Assembly: GCF_900106755.1 (NCBI RefSeq)
Contig: NZ_FNNN01000008.1
Coordinates: 1 to 64,000, forward strand
Direction: 5' to 3'
Length of the DNA stretch: 64,000 nucleotides
Origin: Bacteroides faecis MAJ27
GTDB taxonomy: Bacteria; Bacteroidota; Bacteroidia; Bacteroidales; Bacteroidaceae
Numbering within the stretch: the first letter of the stretch is position 1; every line of letters starts with the position of its first letter. The notes under the pieces were generated by a model. It was not told where the DNA came from. It did not search any database and saw only the letters and a program-made list of their open reading frames with translations. A program made the translations under genes and the position numbers. Positions 27,383 through 35,679 of the stretch are shown one piece after another.

Positions 27383-27448
27383 TGATTTTTTTCATAGTAT
27401 TAGATTTAAGGTTAACAAAGGTTGGAGCAAGGCGTTGCTCCTTTTTTT
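27383..27448 (+). ncRNA. Candidate small RNA of about 66 nt
   Basis: Bounded by a consensus Bacteroides promoter (predicted start near 27383) and a strong intrinsic terminator ending at 27448. There is no credible ORF inside. It is transcribed toward the 3-prime end of the convergent GH27 gene and stops 24 bp short of it. Small RNAs next to Bacteroides glycan loci are known; this one is inferred from the signals alone. Confidence 0.45.
27424..27448 (+). terminator. Intrinsic terminator of the candidate small RNA
   Basis: GGAGCAA-ggcg-TTGCTCC followed by seven T. It is plus-strand only: on the other strand the stem is followed by AACCTTTG, so it does not serve the convergent GH27 gene well. 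Confidence 0.85.
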
Positions 27449-27471
27449 ATGCCCCAACCTCATCCCTGTTC

Positions 27472-28983
27472 CTATTTCGGCTTACCACAAATATAAACTT
27501 TGCATTGATAAGGAGCCAGCTTTACAATCATACCATCCGCAGCATTTTCCGTAGAACGGCTATCGAGACTATATACCTGTTCCAAAGATAAACCTTCCAC
27601 CGTTTTCGCGTTCAGTTCTATATTTTGCGGAGTATCCATCCGGTTGAAACAAGCGACAGCTTTACGACCATCAGCCAACGGTTTCACCCAAATATCATAA
27701 TAATCCGCACGAATGCTGCGTTCTGCCTGCTTACCGAGCACATCCTGATTGATAGCAATCAAATCCTTGTCCAACAAAACCTGTAAAGTGCTATCATCCA
27801 TGTTCCGTACATCATTTCCACAAAGCAAAGGAGAAGCCATCATACACCATAAGGCAAAATGAGACTTATATTGCTCCTGAGTACATCCTTTCGATTCCGA
27901 GCCGATGCTCATGCTCTTCCCGCCAATACCGACAACCAGCATATCCGGATCATTCCACCCGGAAGGTCCGGCATATTCATTCAAAGGAGCGTTGATTTCC
28001 AGAATATTCAGAATACCGCGCAGTCCACCCATCCGATTGGCCTCACGGTCCCATACATCTCCTATATCTCCCGAAACCCGCCACAAATGTCCTCCTACTT
28101 GCTTTGCCCATTTCCAAGGTTCACGCTGTCCCCACTCGCAAACAGAGAACACAATAGAACGACCGGTAGCACGCAAAGCCTTACCCATCTTAGCATATCG
28201 CTCCATAGCCTCCACCCTGCCGGCAGGAGCATTGCAATAATCATACTTCAACAAATCGACTCCCCAGGAAGCAAAATCTTTCGCATCCATTTCTTCGTAC
28301 CCATAACTGCCACAAACACCGCCACAGGTTTTATCGGCTGCGTCAGAATAGATCCCGAGTTTAAAGCCCCGTTCATGCAGATAGTCAGCAACATATTTTA
28401 TTCCACGAGGAAACTTCGCTTTATCAATCTGTATATGTCCGTCAGCCCCTCGCTCCGGCAGCTGCCAGAAGTCATCGATATTAATATAGGAATAACCCAG
28501 ATCACGCATTCCGTTTGCCACCAGTGCATCCGCAGTCTGCAATACCAGTTCTTCCGTGAGATGTTGCCCGAAAGTATTCCAGCTGTTCCACCCCATAGGA
28601 GGAGTCAGCAGCAAATCGTCACCGATATGAATCTCGAGCTTTTGCGTACAGGTTCCCTGCGAATTCTTAGCTTTGAGAGTGACTATATATTCACCTTCCG
28701 AAGCGACTGTTCCTGTGATAATTCCTGTTTTCGAATCCAGTTTCAAGCCTTTCGGCAACTTCTCAGCACTCCATTCCATCGGTCGCTGGCCGGTAGTAGG
28801 AATATAAAACATGAAAGGAGTTGCCGTATAATTGGCTATCACCCGGGGAGGATGAATGCTCGGTGCTCCTTCAAAAAAAATTTGATTGATGTTTGTTTGA
28901 GGTTTATCTCCGGCAAACAAAGATACGTTTACTACAAAAAAAGAAAGAATAGATAAGATGAAGAAAGAATGTGTTTTGCTCAT
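27472..28983 (-). CDS. GH27 alpha-galactosidase
   Basis: 503 aa from the Met at 28983 (MSKTHSFF, giving a signal peptide); the frame stays open up to the dprA stop, but that extension has no signal character. An N-terminal Ig-like putative sugar-binding domain (LPKGLKLDSKTGIITGTV) precedes the GH27 TIM barrel, which begins LTPPMGWNSWNTFG. The nucleophile is Asp248 in LLKYDYCN and the acid/base is Asp345 in GWNDPDML. The C-terminal beta-domain is present. It removes terminal alpha-galactose from galacto-oligosaccharides or galactomannan. It is convergent to the mannoside locus and lacks the shared operator, so co-regulation is not indicated. Confidence 0.93.
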   Translation of the reverse strand: MSKTHSFFILSILSFFVVNVSLFAGDKPQTNINQIFFEGAPSIHPPRVIANYTATPFMFYIPTTGQRPMEWSAEKLPKGLKLDSKTGIITGTVASEGEYIVTLKAKNSQGTCTQKLEIHIGDDLLLTPPMGWNSWNTFGQHLTEELVLQTADALVANGMRDLGYSYINIDDFWQLPERGADGHIQIDKAKFPRGIKYVADYLHERGFKLGIYSDAADKTCGGVCGSYGYEEMDAKDFASWGVDLLKYDYCNAPAGRVEAMERYAKMGKALRATGRSIVFSVCEWGQREPWKWAKQVGGHLWRVSGDIGDVWDREANRMGGLRGILNILEINAPLNEYAGPSGWNDPDMLVVGIGGKSMSIGSESKGCTQEQYKSHFALWCMMASPLLCGNDVRNMDDSTLQVLLDKDLIAINQDVLGKQAERSIRADYYDIWVKPLADGRKAVACFNRMDTPQNIELNAKTVEGLSLEQVYSLDSRSTENAADGMIVKLAPYQCKVYICGKPK

Positions 28984-29043
28984 GGGGGTATTATTTTTAA
29001 TTAGGCTGCTAATATAATGAAAAAACAAACAATATCCAGACAA

Positions 29044-30168
29044 TTAAATCAGTAATTGATACATTCCTCCGGCCAATACCCGTACAACTCCTTTCATTTC
29101 AAGTTCAAAAAGAATAGCATTCATTTTATGAACGGGAATGTCAGTTTCCACCACCAGCGTGTTAATCTGCAGATTTCCGCGTTGTGCCAGAATATCAACG
29201 ATCCGTTGTTCTTCTCCGGACAAATCGGGAAACAGGTCACGCTGTACATTGGCTGTTTTTTCCACGCAGGAAGCAGCACTCCAGCCCATTGCCTGCACAA
29301 AGTCTTCGGCAGATAAAAGCAGAGAAGCTTTATTGTCGCGGATCAGTTGATTGCATCCCTTGGAATATTCGTCAGTAGCGCGACCGGGAAAAGCGAAACA
29401 GTCACGGTGATAACTCTCCGCAAGTTCGGCAGTAATCAGGGAACCGCCTTTTGCGGCAGATTCTATCACAATCGTAGCGTCGCACATACCTGCTACAATG
29501 CGGTTTCGGCTAACAAAATTATGCTTGTCCGGTGTTGTGCCGACAAGAAATTCAGTCAGCAGACCACCTCTGTCGAGCATATCAACAGCCGTTTTACGAT
29601 GGAGAGAGGGATAGATACGGTCTAATCCATGAGCCAATACGCCTACCGTAGCCAGTCCATTATTCAAAGCGCTCCGGTGGGCATTGATATCAATGCCATA
29701 GGCAAGGCCGCTGACCACTAACACATCAGGACATAACGCTTTCAAGTCACGAAGGAAAGTAGCGCAAAGTTGCGTTCCATAATCGGTAGCGTGGCGGGTA
29801 CCCACCATATTTAGAATATGGAGAGCATTCAAATCCGCATTTCCCTTGAAGAAAAGCACGACAGGAGCATCCTCACACTCCCGCAAGCGGGAAGGATAAG
29901 CTTCATCATAATAAGTCAGGCATTGAATGCGGTTCTTCTGCAGAAATCCGAGTTCCTGCTCTGCACGGGCAATGAGTGACGGACAATCCAGTGCGGCAGA
30001 TATCCGTTCGTTAACTCCGGGAATACGTTCGGAAAGCTCTTTCCGGTAGCGGAAGACATCAGTGGCACTTTTCATGCCCTCTACCAGACGCTTCGCTCCA
30101 ATGTGCCCGATACCGGGCACCATGGTCAGAGCGATGCTATAAATCTGTTCTTCTTCGTTATCGGTCAT
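29044..30168 (-). CDS. dprA: DNA-processing protein DprA
   Basis: 374 aa. An N-terminal helix-hairpin-helix/SAM-like segment (VPGIGHIGAKRLVEGM) is followed by the DprA Rossmann-like domain with MVGTRHATDYG, VVSGLAYGIDINAH, GLDRIYPSLH and NFVSRNRIVAGM. A C-terminal winged-helix domain (about residues 315-374) matches the DprA WH extension. DprA loads RecA on single-stranded DNA during transformation; in Bacteroides its physiological role is less clear. It overlaps the thioesterase gene by 4 bp (ATGA), showing translational coupling. Confidence 0.95.
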   Translation of the reverse strand: MTDNEEEQIYSIALTMVPGIGHIGAKRLVEGMKSATDVFRYRKELSERIPGVNERISAALDCPSLIARAEQELGFLQKNRIQCLTYYDEAYPSRLRECEDAPVVLFFKGNADLNALHILNMVGTRHATDYGTQLCATFLRDLKALCPDVLVVSGLAYGIDINAHRSALNNGLATVGVLAHGLDRIYPSLHRKTAVDMLDRGGLLTEFLVGTTPDKHNFVSRNRIVAGMCDATIVIESAAKGGSLITAELAESYHRDCFAFPGRATDEYSKGCNQLIRDNKASLLLSAEDFVQAMGWSAASCVEKTANVQRDLFPDLSGEEQRIVDILAQRGNLQINTLVVETDIPVHKMNAILFELEMKGVVRVLAGGMYQLLI

Positions 30169-30569
30169 TTCAGGTATGGAGCAAAGACGTTGTCGAATAA
30201 TTCGCTGCTACTCAAACGTCCGTTTACCACACATACCGTTTCAACAGTGGATTTCACTACTACTTTTTGATCACTTTTGCGGAAGATATCCTGATAGAAT
30301 ACATACTTGATACCCTCTTTTTTCATATATAGCTTGGAGACAAATTCATCTCCACTCTTCAACGGAGTCTTGAAAGCCATATTGATGCGCGCCACTACCG
30401 GATCGACTCCCTGCTCATGAAGCGCTGCAAAGCTAATACCTACCGAGATCAGAAACTCATGGCGGGTATGCTCCAGATAATGTTGATAATTGGCATTGTT
30501 GACAATACCTTGCAGGTCGCATTCATAATCGCGTACCTTCATCTCCAGCTCGTAAATGTACTGACTCAT
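30165..30569 (-). CDS. Acyl-CoA thioesterase (YbgC/4HBT hot-dog family)
   Basis: 134 aa, the usual single hot-dog domain length. The motif DLQGIVNNANYQHYLEHTRHEFL corresponds to the DxxGVVxHxxY catalytic region, with the Asp of DLQG as the expected catalytic residue. It is cytoplasmic, with no signal peptide. It lies between the U32 peptidase (4 bp gap) and dprA (4 bp overlap) in one operon. Its substrate is a short-chain or aromatic acyl-CoA in relatives; here it is undetermined. Confidence 0.85.
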   Translation of the reverse strand: MSQYIYELEMKVRDYECDLQGIVNNANYQHYLEHTRHEFLISVGISFAALHEQGVDPVVARINMAFKTPLKSGDEFVSKLYMKKEGIKYVFYQDIFRKSDQKVVVKSTVETVCVVNGRLSSSELFDNVFAPYLK

Positions 30570-30573
30570 CTGT

Positions 30574-31857
30574 TTATCCTCTTTTCTGTTCTACATCAAG
30601 TCCTTTGAACTTCTTCAGTTCTTCGGTAGATACCAATTTATATAATTTGTCGCTGGGACGTATCTTGTCTGATTTCATCGAGAAGCGCTGTCCCTTCTTG
30701 ACTGTTTCTACCGGTTTCAGATCGACGCGGGCTTCGTCCAGCGTCATGAAGACTGCACCGGTGGTTGGTCCCGTAATCAGCAATTTATCGCCTACACTGA
30801 CTTCGGACGCCTCCACCAGAAATTCGGAAACGCCGATATTGGAGAAGTATTTGATACCTTTACCCACATAGATTTTACGCTCCGTAGCTGCCGAACCGTA
30901 ATTCCGTGTCCATTCGCCAAGCCGTTGTCCGAGGTAATAGCCATCCCAGAATCCACGGTTGAAAACAGCTTTCAGACGTTCGTCCCAAGCTGCGATTTTT
31001 TCGTCTGTAAAGGTATCGTCCAAATAAGACTGAATCGCCTCTTTATAACATTCTACCACTGTACGCACATACTCAGGGCCACGGGCACGACCTTCGATTT
31101 TGAATACACGCACACCTGCATCCATCATCTTATTCATAAAATGAATAGTCTTCAGGTCTTTCGGCGACATGATATATTCGTTGTCGATATCCAGTTCCAC
31201 ATCTGTCTCCTTATCACGAACGGTATAAGAACGACGGCATACTTGCATACAAGCCCCCCGGTTGGCGGAGTGATTCATTTCATGCAAAGAGAGGTAGCAC
31301 TTTCCGGAGACTGCCATACACAGAGCACCGTGACAGAACATCTCAATACGAATCTGTTCACCACTCGGTCCACAGATATTTTCTTCCCGGATCTGACGAT
31401 AAATCTCTGCAACCTGCTCCAGATTCAGTTCGCGTGCAAGCACCACAACATCGGCAAACTGGGCATAAAATTTCAAGGCTTCCGCATTCGATATATTAAG
31501 CTGAGTAGACAAATGCACTTCCTGCCCGATCCGGTGGGCATAATTCATCACTGCCACGTCAGCAGCAATCACTGCAGATATTCCGGCTGCTTTGGCCGCA
31601 TCGACAATAGTACGCATCAAAGGAATATCCTTATCATAGATAATCGTATTGACTGTCAGATAGCTTTTCATCCCGTGTTCGTCGCACGTCCGGGCTATCT
31701 CACGCAAATCATCAACGGTAAACGTATTGGCAGAACGGGCACGCATGTTAAGGTTTTCTATACCAAAATAGATAGAATCGGCTCCAGCCTGAATGGCTGC
31801 CGCAAGAGATTCGCGCGAACCGACAGGCGCCATTATTTCAAAGTCTTTTATATTCAT
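30574..31857 (-). CDS. U32-family peptidase-like protein (TrhP/RlhA type)
   Basis: 427 aa. It starts MNIKDFEIMAPVGSRESLAAAIQAGADSIYFG, the TIM-barrel-like N-terminus of U32 proteins. Four Cys in FCHGALCMAVSGKCYLS and GACMQVCRRSY match the conserved U32 cluster. Characterised relatives do tRNA or rRNA hydroxylation (TrhP/RlhA) more convincingly than collagen cleavage, so an RNA-modifying role is the better guess. It is first gene of the U32-thioesterase-dprA operon with its own consensus promoter. Confidence 0.9.
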   Translation of the reverse strand: MNIKDFEIMAPVGSRESLAAAIQAGADSIYFGIENLNMRARSANTFTVDDLREIARTCDEHGMKSYLTVNTIIYDKDIPLMRTIVDAAKAAGISAVIAADVAVMNYAHRIGQEVHLSTQLNISNAEALKFYAQFADVVVLARELNLEQVAEIYRQIREENICGPSGEQIRIEMFCHGALCMAVSGKCYLSLHEMNHSANRGACMQVCRRSYTVRDKETDVELDIDNEYIMSPKDLKTIHFMNKMMDAGVRVFKIEGRARGPEYVRTVVECYKEAIQSYLDDTFTDEKIAAWDERLKAVFNRGFWDGYYLGQRLGEWTRNYGSAATERKIYVGKGIKYFSNIGVSEFLVEASEVSVGDKLLITGPTTGAVFMTLDEARVDLKPVETVKKGQRFSMKSDKIRPSDKLYKLVSTEELKKFKGLDVEQKRG

Positions 31858-31896
31858 TTTACTGTTCGATAATCATTAAAATGTGATAGGAGTATG

Positions 31897-31904
31897 CAAA
31901 GGTA
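31897..31904 (-). promoter_or_regulatory. Promoter -7 box (TACCTTTG) of the U32 operon
   Basis: Exact TAnnTTTG on the minus strand, 40 bp upstream of the start codon. It forms one arm of an 11-bp inverted repeat (GCAAAGGTACG) with the divergent dusB promoter. Confidence 0.7.
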
Positions 31905-31963
31905 CGAATTAATCCGCATCCGTGAAACTTACCTCAACAAATAGTTCTTTCAGTTTTTATCCG

Positions 31964-31971
31964 TACCTTTG
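31964..31971 (+). promoter_or_regulatory. Promoter -7 box (TACCTTTG) of dusB
   Basis: Exact TAnnTTTG, 25 bp before the ATG at 31996. It lies inside the longer reading frame from a TTG at 31969, which supports the ATG start. Confidence 0.7.
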
Positions 31972-31995
31972 CACGGCAAAAAAGAAGTATCAATT

Positions 31996-32988
31996 ATGAA
32001 GATAAACCATATAGACCTGGGAGAACATCCTATACTACTCGCCCCCATGGAGGACGTGACAGACCCGGCTTTCCGCCTGATGTGCAAAAAGTTCGGTGCC
32101 GACATGGTATATACTGAATTTGTATCGAGTGATGCATTGATACGTGCCGTCAACAAGACCGCGCAGAAGTTGAGCATCAGTGACGAAGAGCGTCCTGTTG
32201 CCATTCAGATTTATGGGAAGGATACGGAAACAATGGTGGAAGCCGCCAAAATAGTGGAACAGGCACAGCCTGATATTCTCGATATCAACTTCGGTTGCCC
32301 GGTGAAAAGAGTAGCGGGAAAAGGTGCCGGAGCAGGAATGTTACAGAATATTCCGAAGATGCTGGAGATTACCCGTGCGGTAGTAGATGCCGTGAAAATA
32401 CCGGTAACTGTAAAAACTCGTCTGGGATGGGATGCCAATAATAAAATCATTGTAGATTTGGCAGAACAATTGCAGGATTGCGGTATTGCCGCATTGACTA
32501 TCCACGGTAGGACCCGTGCGCAAATGTACACCGGAGAAGCAGACTGGACACTGATAGGGGAAGTAAAAAACAATCCCCGCATGCATATTCCTATCATCGG
32601 CAACGGAGATGTGACTACGCCTCAACGCTGTAAGGAGTGTTTCGACCGTTATGGAGTAGACGCTGTCATGATCGGTCGTGCAAGCTTCGGACGCCCCTGG
32701 ATATTCAAGGAAGTGAAGCATTATCTGGAAACAGGAGAAGCGCTTCCCCCACTCAGTTTTGAATGGTGCATGGAGGTATTACGACAGGAGGTAGTAGACA
32801 GTGTGAATCTGCTTGACGAACGCAGAGGTATTCTGCATGTACGCCGTCATCTGGCTGCCAGTCCGTTGTTCAAAGGCATTCCTAATTTTCGTAATACCCG
32901 TATCGCTATGCTTCGGGCGGAAACAAAGGAAGAATTGTTCCGGATATTTGATGAGATAACTGCCAATCTAGCATCTGTAGATCGATGA
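31996..32988 (+). CDS. dusB: tRNA-dihydrouridine synthase DusB
   Basis: 330 aa from the ATG at 31996 (MKINHIDLGEHPILLAPMEDVTDPAFR). FMN-binding TIM barrel with the family signature PMEDVTDPAF, the catalytic Cys in INFGCPVKRVAGKGAGAGML, VKTRLGWD and ALTIHGRTRAQMY, and the GNGDV phosphate-binding segment. A C-terminal helical tRNA-binding domain follows. It reduces uridine to dihydrouridine in tRNA. It is a single-gene unit, convergent with the PAP2 gene only 14 bp away. Confidence 0.95.
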   Translation: MKINHIDLGEHPILLAPMEDVTDPAFRLMCKKFGADMVYTEFVSSDALIRAVNKTAQKLSISDEERPVAIQIYGKDTETMVEAAKIVEQAQPDILDINFGCPVKRVAGKGAGAGMLQNIPKMLEITRAVVDAVKIPVTVKTRLGWDANNKIIVDLAEQLQDCGIAALTIHGRTRAQMYTGEADWTLIGEVKNNPRMHIPIIGNGDVTTPQRCKECFDRYGVDAVMIGRASFGRPWIFKEVKHYLETGEALPPLSFEWCMEVLRQEVVDSVNLLDERRGILHVRRHLAASPLFKGIPNFRNTRIAMLRAETKEELFRIFDEITANLASVDR

Positions 32989-33002
32989 TATACCAGATTG
33001 GT

Positions 33003-33968
33003 TTACTTAAACATCGGCTGCGCAAACCACTTCTTGAACATCCACGTTGCTACAACATATAAAACGAACGCTGAGAAGAAGCCTACAATAGCGTCAATAA
33101 CATAATGCGCCTGAATATACACGGTAGCACCACAAAGTAGCATATAGAAAGGAATCAGGCAGGCAAAGAGCTTTTTGCTGCCACGCCACGCCATAATCAT
33201 CAAGATAGTGGAAATGCCGACATGAGAACTGGGGAATGCCGCAGTAGGTCGTTCGCCTACCTGCTGCGAGCCCTCTACCAGATTATAGAAGAACCCATGC
33301 TGATAGCCGGGACCGGGCAATAGTTCCTGATGATGATTGAAATAATCGCCAATAGCCGGGAAGATACCTTTCGACACATTATCGAACCCGATAGCCGGAA
33401 AATAGAATTGCGGTCCCGCCACCGGAACAAAGATATAAATGAGATAATAAATAAAGAAAGAAGTTACCAGTACAAATGACATCTTCTCAAACCATTCAAA
33501 CTTATAGATAAAGTAGAATAACGTCACAATCAGCATCATCGGATAATAGAAGAAATATCCCAAATTGAATGCTTCGCTGACTATCAGATGCGGAAATGTG
33601 TGGCAGAACCAGATAGCAGGCTGCCCATTGAAGATAAATTGTTCGGCAACAGCAAATACATGATCAAGATTGGGGAAGAACCGGTTAAACTCAAACGTAT
33701 CGGGATACCAGTACGAAAGCAGGCTCATCTGAATGACAACCCGCACAAATGCCGAGAACTTACAAGGTGCCAGCCGATAAAGATACATCAACAGGAAAGT
33801 CATTGCAGCAATCATCGCCCTATCCAGCAACATGTGCCATGGATGATCCATTCGCTGAAACAGGAACAGTATCAAGATGGAGGTCAACAGATTATAAATC
33901 AATGTAATCTTCTCCACAGCAAACAACCCCTTCCGGGTTTCCACTCGCTTAAATAAGTCTAAAGCCAT
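33003..33968 (-). CDS. PAP2-superfamily membrane phosphatase/phosphotransferase
   Basis: 321 aa polytopic membrane protein with about seven hydrophobic segments. The PAP2 catalytic motifs are PTAAFPSSHVG and AHYVIDAIVGF in the C-terminal half. Its aromatic-rich N-terminal helices and a GPQFYFP loop resemble the AUR1/IPT1-like subgroup (PAP2_3) rather than PgpB-type phosphatases, so a phospho-head-group transfer such as inositol-phosphoryl transfer to lipids is possible, but not shown. Its start overlaps the end of the epimerase gene by 10 bp, implying co-translation. Confidence 0.8.
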   Translation of the reverse strand: MALDLFKRVETRKGLFAVEKITLIYNLLTSILILFLFQRMDHPWHMLLDRAMIAAMTFLLMYLYRLAPCKFSAFVRVVIQMSLLSYWYPDTFEFNRFFPNLDHVFAVAEQFIFNGQPAIWFCHTFPHLIVSEAFNLGYFFYYPMMLIVTLFYFIYKFEWFEKMSFVLVTSFFIYYLIYIFVPVAGPQFYFPAIGFDNVSKGIFPAIGDYFNHHQELLPGPGYQHGFFYNLVEGSQQVGERPTAAFPSSHVGISTILMIMAWRGSKKLFACLIPFYMLLCGATVYIQAHYVIDAIVGFFSAFVLYVVATWMFKKWFAQPMFK

Positions 33969-34966
33969 CCTTCGTTTTTATACCAGGCAATCGTTTCACG
34001 AACTCCCTTCTCCAGATCATATTCGGGAGCATACCCTAACTCTGTCATTGCAGGGGTTATATCACATTGCCAGTTACGTTGTTTCATTATTTTATACTTG
34101 TCAGAATTCAGCGTACTGCTCTTCCCGGAACGCGTAGCAATAAATTCAGCGAGCAAAGATATAACTTTTAGCACAATTAATGGACATTTCATATGAATAA
34201 CAAACGGATTGCCCAGTTCTTTTTGTATTAAGTCCGAAAATGTGCGGCTTTTATATACGTTTCCATCCGACAGGAAATACGCTTTTCTCGCTACTCTTTT
34301 CTCTATTCCAAGGAAGATGGCCTGCACAATATCCTTTACATAAATAAAAGTCAGATCCTGTCTCCGGAAACCCACCGAGAAGTCCACATGCTGACGGATG
34401 GACTTTGCCATCAGGAAATAATCCATTTCACGGGGACCGTAAACTCCTGTAGGACGATAAATGACATAAGGGAAACCGGGAATGCTCTGTATATAAAGTT
34501 CGGCTTTGAGTTTACTAAATCCATAAGCCGTATTAGGCATCGGAGAATCATCTGCCGAAATGGGCGAGTAATCTTTTTCATGCACCGGTCCGAATACGCT
34601 CAATGTGCTGATATAGATAAACTGCTTCGGAACCATATTGAGTGCCTTCAACGTATCAACAAAATATTTAGTCTGAAGATAATTTACATAATCAAATGTT
34701 TTCTTGTCCGAACACTTGGTGACTCCCGCACAATGAATAATGTAATCAAATTTGTTATACGTCCCTTTATGCCCGGAGAGTTGGGCACGCAATTCGTTGG
34801 GATGAGCAAAGTCCAGTTCCAGAAAATGAATCTTCCGGTTCTTCAAATACTGCTTGCTGCTGCTAGAACGGATTCCCGCCCACACACCAAACTTTCGTTT
34901 CAGTGCCTCTTCGACAATAAAACTTCCAATGAATCCACTTGCACCTGTAATTAGAATACTCTCCAT
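33959..34966 (-). CDS. NAD-dependent epimerase/dehydratase (extended SDR)
   Basis: 335 aa from the Met at 34966 (MESILITGASGFIGSF). An upstream Met in the same frame is excluded because a -7 box lies inside that extension. The Rossmann motif TGASGFIG, a catalytic Ser in ISTLSVFG and YxxxK in YGFSKLKAEL are all present, with a RPTGVYGP substrate-loop motif. It acts on a nucleotide-sugar or a related hydroxyl substrate in the cytoplasm. Coupling to the PAP2 gene suggests an envelope lipid or glycan pathway; the substrate is unknown. Confidence 0.88.
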   Translation of the reverse strand: MESILITGASGFIGSFIVEEALKRKFGVWAGIRSSSSKQYLKNRKIHFLELDFAHPNELRAQLSGHKGTYNKFDYIIHCAGVTKCSDKKTFDYVNYLQTKYFVDTLKALNMVPKQFIYISTLSVFGPVHEKDYSPISADDSPMPNTAYGFSKLKAELYIQSIPGFPYVIYRPTGVYGPREMDYFLMAKSIRQHVDFSVGFRRQDLTFIYVKDIVQAIFLGIEKRVARKAYFLSDGNVYKSRTFSDLIQKELGNPFVIHMKCPLIVLKVISLLAEFIATRSGKSSTLNSDKYKIMKQRNWQCDITPAMTELGYAPEYDLEKGVRETIAWYKNEGWL

Positions 34967-35003
34967 TAATATAGTCCTAATATATAAGAAAAGAATGACG
35001 CTA

Positions 35004-35011
35004 CAAAGATA
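35004..35011 (-). promoter_or_regulatory. Promoter -7 box (TATCTTTG) of the epimerase-PAP2 operon
   Basis: Exact TAnnTTTG on the minus strand, 38 bp before the start at 34966, preceded by TTTTG about 14-18 nt upstream. Confidence 0.65.
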
Positions 35012-35104
35012 CAATAAATATAAAACAAAAGCCATTTTGCTTTTCTCAATTATTATTTGTTTATTTGCAACGCAATTTATTTACTATTCAACACTTTAAA
35101 GCAC

Positions 35105-35599
35105 GTGGAAGACAAAGCAGATTTCGACTATCTTTTTAAAGAGTACTACCCCCAACTTTATTATTATGCATTCCATCTGATCAATAATATGGAGGCTAGT
35201 AAAGATATCGCAAGTGATGCTTTCGAATTTATTTGGACTAACTATGCCAAGATTGATAAAACCACAGCCAAATCTTATCTCTATGTTTACGTCCGTAACA
35301 AATGCATCGATTACTTGCGTCATCAGAACGTACACGAACAATATGTTCAATTATATATAAAACTGACCGAATCATACACAGAAACAGAATACAAAGAATA
35401 TGACGAAAGGATGATGCGCATCCACAAAGCTATTTCAACGCTTACTGCCCACACCCGGCATATCCTTGAAGAATGTTATGTACGAAGAAAAAAATATCAG
35501 GAAGTGGCTGATGAACTGAATATAAGCGTAAGCGCTGTCCGAAAACACATTGTAAAAGCACTCTCTGTACTCCGTAAAGAGTTTGCTAAAAAAGAATAA
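35105..35599 (+). CDS. ECF RNA polymerase sigma factor (FecI-like)
   Basis: 164 aa from GTG 35105; no ATG is available and a TTG at 35057 would add 16 non-family residues. Region 2 is DFDYLFKEYYPQLYYYAFHLI ... DIASDAFEFIW and region 4 is LTAHTRHILEECYVRRKKYQEVADELNISVSAVRKHIVKAL. It is followed by a fecR anti-sigma gene and an STN-type SusC, the arrangement by which substrate binding at the outer membrane activates the sigma factor. Its own promoter lacks the motif found before fecR and susC, so the sigma gene itself seems to be expressed independently. Confidence 0.88.
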   Translation: MEDKADFDYLFKEYYPQLYYYAFHLINNMEASKDIASDAFEFIWTNYAKIDKTTAKSYLYVYVRNKCIDYLRHQNVHEQYVQLYIKLTESYTETEYKEYDERMMRIHKAISTLTAHTRHILEECYVRRKKYQEVADELNISVSAVRKHIVKALSVLRKEFAKKE

Positions 35600-35602
35600 A
35601 GA

Positions 35603-35630
35603 GGGTATCTAACTATCTTAAACAAACGTA
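35603..35630 (+). promoter_or_regulatory. Candidate ECF-dependent promoter upstream of fecR
   Basis: GGGTATCTAA, 13 nt, then ACGTA and TTAAAA. It has the same layout as 36931-36958 before susC, at a similar distance (about 50 bp) from the start codon. Confidence 0.45.
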
Positions 35631-35679
35631 TTAAAATAAGTAATAGAAATAAAAACAACCAAGAACTGAAAAGTTATTT

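Noticed and set aside
27306-27554. 82-residue GTG-start ORF after the mannoside operon
   Set aside because: It runs through the strong terminator at 27424-27448 and into the 3-prime end of GH27; composition is not protein-like and no family is recognised.
27859-28956. 365-residue ORF antisense to GH27
   Set aside because: A shadow frame of a gene with intact catalytic motifs; no signal or domain.
30925-31872. 315-residue ORF antisense to the U32 gene
   Set aside because: His/Thr-rich shadow frame covering the conserved Cys cluster of the real gene.
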